DNA of 64,000 nt, from contig JADWOT020000003.1 of the NCBI GenBank assembly GCA_036345935.2, positions 23,578,509-23,642,508 of the forward strand, given 5' to 3'. The position numbers were made by a program, and so were the translations under genes. Shown piece after piece: positions 61,101-64,000 of the stretch (the stretch's first letter is position 1; each line of letters begins with the position of its first letter). This DNA comes from Taenia hydatigena. Its lineage: Eukaryota > Platyhelminthes > Cestoda > Cyclophyllidea > Taeniidae. Below the pieces are notes generated by a model. The model was not told the DNA's origin. It worked only from the letters and a program-made list of their open reading frames with translations, and searched no databases.

Positions 61101-64000
61101 ATGGCCCCATTCCCATTTTCTGCTACCCAGTCCTTCTTTCCCTTAATTGGAAGCGGTTAGTGACAGCAGACTAGGGTCGCGTTAGAAGCTGTCATACGTT
61201 TGCTGGGACAGAAATCAGAGGAGCCGGAGCAATCATGGCCTGGTCGTGCGAAGTAAAGCAGTAAAAGGCTAAAACACTGGGTTTTACTCAGTAATTTTAA
61301 CACTAGCACTCGCTACGTGCATTCGGACGTGGCGTAAATTAATCTTTCACACTGTCATCAAATTGATTCGTGGTGAGGCTGGCACTTCAGGTTAAGGCGG
61401 AGGTGGGGGAGGGGGCGATACTGCCTCCCACGTTATCCGCATACACTCCAGATGATAGTTCTCCAAGTAAGTAGCACTTTTTTTGGCACTACACAATCAC
61501 TAAGCTAGTGACATAGATAATTGAAGCATTAAACTTCGGTAGAAATGCAATCGACGAAAATTAGGTGGTTTCCGACATTCTAAAAATGCAAAGTCGCATA
61601 GAAGTGGAATTTTTAGGCTCGAATCCACATCTTGCGCCATCGGTGGCAGCTCGGTGGGTCATGCTACATACAACGGCAGTGAATTTGTTGGTACGTGCTG
61701 TTATGAAGATGCGCATCCACATTCTAATTGTAGACAATGTCCAGGGTGATGGATTGATTTCAACACTTAGGTCGTTTTCACGAAAAGCATCCAGCTCAGA
61801 CGATCTAGTTTGTGAAGTCTCACAGTAAAACAGCCGGGTTTACGCCAATTACTTACTCTCAGTAGCAATCAAGGCCTGAAACTAAAAAAGAATATTTTTT
61901 ATTAATTGTAGAAGTGTCTTCGAGATGGAAGTAAAGAATGAGGCACTGTCAATACTGCAGGCTACCGGAAACAACAGGGAAGATTGAAGACAAACAGAGG
62001 TGCGACCTGGCAACCGAGCACCCTTACTGTGGGACGTCAGGCCTCCTTGAGCCCTCTCCTCCCCATGGCAATTCTTCGCACTGTTCGTGCATTGCATTAC
62101 TATTGTTCACGATTAAGCTCAATTTGTCATGTAATCGCTGTAACGGAAATTCCAAATGCGCTGCAAATGCCAATTTATAATTCGCCACGAATCATCAACT
62201 CTTGAAAGTTCCAAGGTGGCCTGCCTTGCACTCCGGTACCTGAGTAGCAGTAGCAGCAGCAGTAGCCCCTATTTCGGGGCTCGTCAAGGCTGACGCCATC
62301 GTAGGGGTCGTGATCTAGCATGATGAGGCTAAGAGAATGAGTTCGTCCAACGGGCCAATTTGAGGTGTACAATAGTTTGTTTTCCCGATAAACGAACGGA
62401 TAACTAAAGGCTGACCGTAGTGGTAGAAAATGAAGGTCATCTGCAAAGTCATTTCAAAGATAGCTTTTGCGTTAGTTGAATGTGCTCCAGCTTTTCTCCA
62501 CTGCCACCCGATTTCGCATTGCAGTCATTCTGAAGTGTTATTCCAGTCAGATCTTTTGGTGTCCAAAAGTATCCTTCTCCCATGGAATGAATCCACTTCC
62601 TATGCGTTTTAGAGTGCCTTAACATCTATTGCACAATCTTCCAAAAGGTGGTACCAAGTTATTTCAGGTAAAGATTCCTAGCTAGATGTTTGGGCTAAAA
62701 AGTGATTGGGGATTCCTCTTGGGGTGGAAAAGTGTGAGAGCACAAACCGCATTAAATAGATTGAATTGATCTGATAAAACCAATTTCTTTGTGGCCTCAT
62801 CAAAGCAAATGGACGGAGCGGGACTTGGACTCCGTGTCACGCACGAATATGCACGTGACTAGTGCCAGTATGCTAAACAAACAGATTAAGGTCAGTCACT
62901 CCATGTTTCGCACCGGCGCTCGGATTTCGGGTTTTGCGGCACTGACTGATTTAGAGATCGACTAAATGGTTGTCGAATTGTAGGCCTAAGCTGCGTGCGA
63001 ATGTGGCATTATTTTGCTTGATTTGATGCACTTCCATGATAGTGGGAATCGCTCGCCTTGTCATCATTCGTGGAAGTTCGTGGTGTAGGGTTGGTTGGCC
63101 GTGCTTCTTGAATGTCACCACTACCCACAGGCTGGGGAGATGTGTTATATCAATACTGCTGCAACCAGGTCAACCATCTGCAACGAATGTATTGTGTGCA
63201 GCGATCGTTCTTCTCAGGAACGGTAGTCATAAGAAGAAGGAGGAAGAGAGTGTCATGCTCTGCATGAGTTGAGGACACTTTGAAATTGTCAACTTTTGAT
63301 TTCGTTCCATCAGCAAACATGATGTGGGTGGTCACTAGAGATGAATGCGGTTCCGACCGCTTTTCCTTTGTGAATGCCTACGAATTCGCCTATTCATGGG
63401 AGATGACTTGTCAGTTGCTAGTGTAGTGCATCATGTAGAACAATTCAGCATGAAAGATGGGTTATTATCAGGCAATATCAGCATAGGCAGAGCGCTCTGG
63501 CATCAAGGTAGTGATGGGATCCCGAAAACTGCTTAACGAAGCAAAGGCATCAGGCGATTGACTCCCTCTGCACATTTGACGCTCACACAATCAGTCAAAT
63601 TAGGAACATTTATCTGTTCTTCTCTGCCGCGTTTTGCAATTATTATCTGCGAATCTCAATCCATTGTCATAACTAATTTATCTGCTTCAACCGACACAGG
63701 GACTCACAATATCACAAGTTAATTTTGTTGTTTTATCACGTTTTCTTCCCACCACACATTTGAAATGTTTAGCGCCTCTGTTGATGCAGCACTTCCCCCG
63801 ATGGGGGAGGCGGGGAGGATGGAGGAGGGGAGGAGTTGCCACGGGTCAGTGATTGGTGAAAAATAGTTTCGCATATTTGAACGCCGACCAACCCTCTTCC
63901 AGTGCCAAATTCACCCGTTTAGCTTAATCCTGATGCTGTATCACCCCGTCTGCATGACACGGCCACTAATCTTAACACGAATACAGGGGACATTTTGCTT
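58101..64000 (-). repeat. IR3 right arm of the giant palindrome (continues past window end)
   Basis: Reverse complement of 51161-57060 with no difference found. It is still fully matching at the last base of the window, so the true arm is longer than 5,900 bp. All open frames here are mirror copies of those in the left arm and none is recognised. Confidence 0.95.

Overview
The window is animal DNA. Genes are split by GT-AG introns, from about 70 nt to several kb, and lie in long AT-leaning non-coding sequence. The recognisable proteins are metazoan: an SH3-SH2-tyrosine kinase, a WAVE/SCAR actin regulator and a Cip/Kip-type CDK inhibitor. There is no bacterial operon structure, no rRNA and no tRNA that I could support. 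The overall look suggests a parasitic flatworm, possibly a tapeworm. That is an impression, not proof, because no lineage-diagnostic sequence is present.

Layout. 1-926 (minus): 5' part of a coiled-coil protein gene that runs off the left edge. 927-4112: non-coding, with a GC-richer repeat-like block near 1.7-2.2 kb. 4113-4743 and 9710-10340: two identical 631-bp copies in opposite orientation (IR1). Between them is a complete Src-type tyrosine kinase gene (minus, 5842-9502, six exons, 525 aa). 10341-30122: about 20 kb without a recognisable gene, holding a second inverted pair (IR2; 19080-19907 and 25808-26635, two substitutions in 828 bp). 30123-31225 (plus): two-exon Cip/Kip CDK inhibitor, with four CCAAT boxes just upstream. 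31391-41579: gene-poor, with one weak exon-like stretch at 37.1-37.5 kb. 41580-48012 (plus): complete five-exon WAVE/SCAR gene (507 aa). 48013-51160: repeat-like, no gene seen. 51161-64000: a giant inverted repeat (IR3). Each arm is at least 5,900 bp, apparently identical and without indels, and the arms flank a 1,040-bp loop. The loop carries one small gene (minus, 57544-58011) for a KEN-box, RxL-containing, SP-rich protein with a PIP-box-like C-terminus.

How the genes relate. The kinase and WAVE belong to the general signalling-to-actin axis (tyrosine kinase, Rac/WAVE complex, Arp2/3). The Kip protein and the loop protein both look cell-cycle related. Nothing in the sequence shows that the genes are co-regulated. 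The most unusual property is structural: three near-identical inverted repeat pairs in 64 kb, one enclosing a kinase gene and one with a gene in its loop. They could be real palindromes or transposon pairs, or in part assembly products; read-level data would decide.
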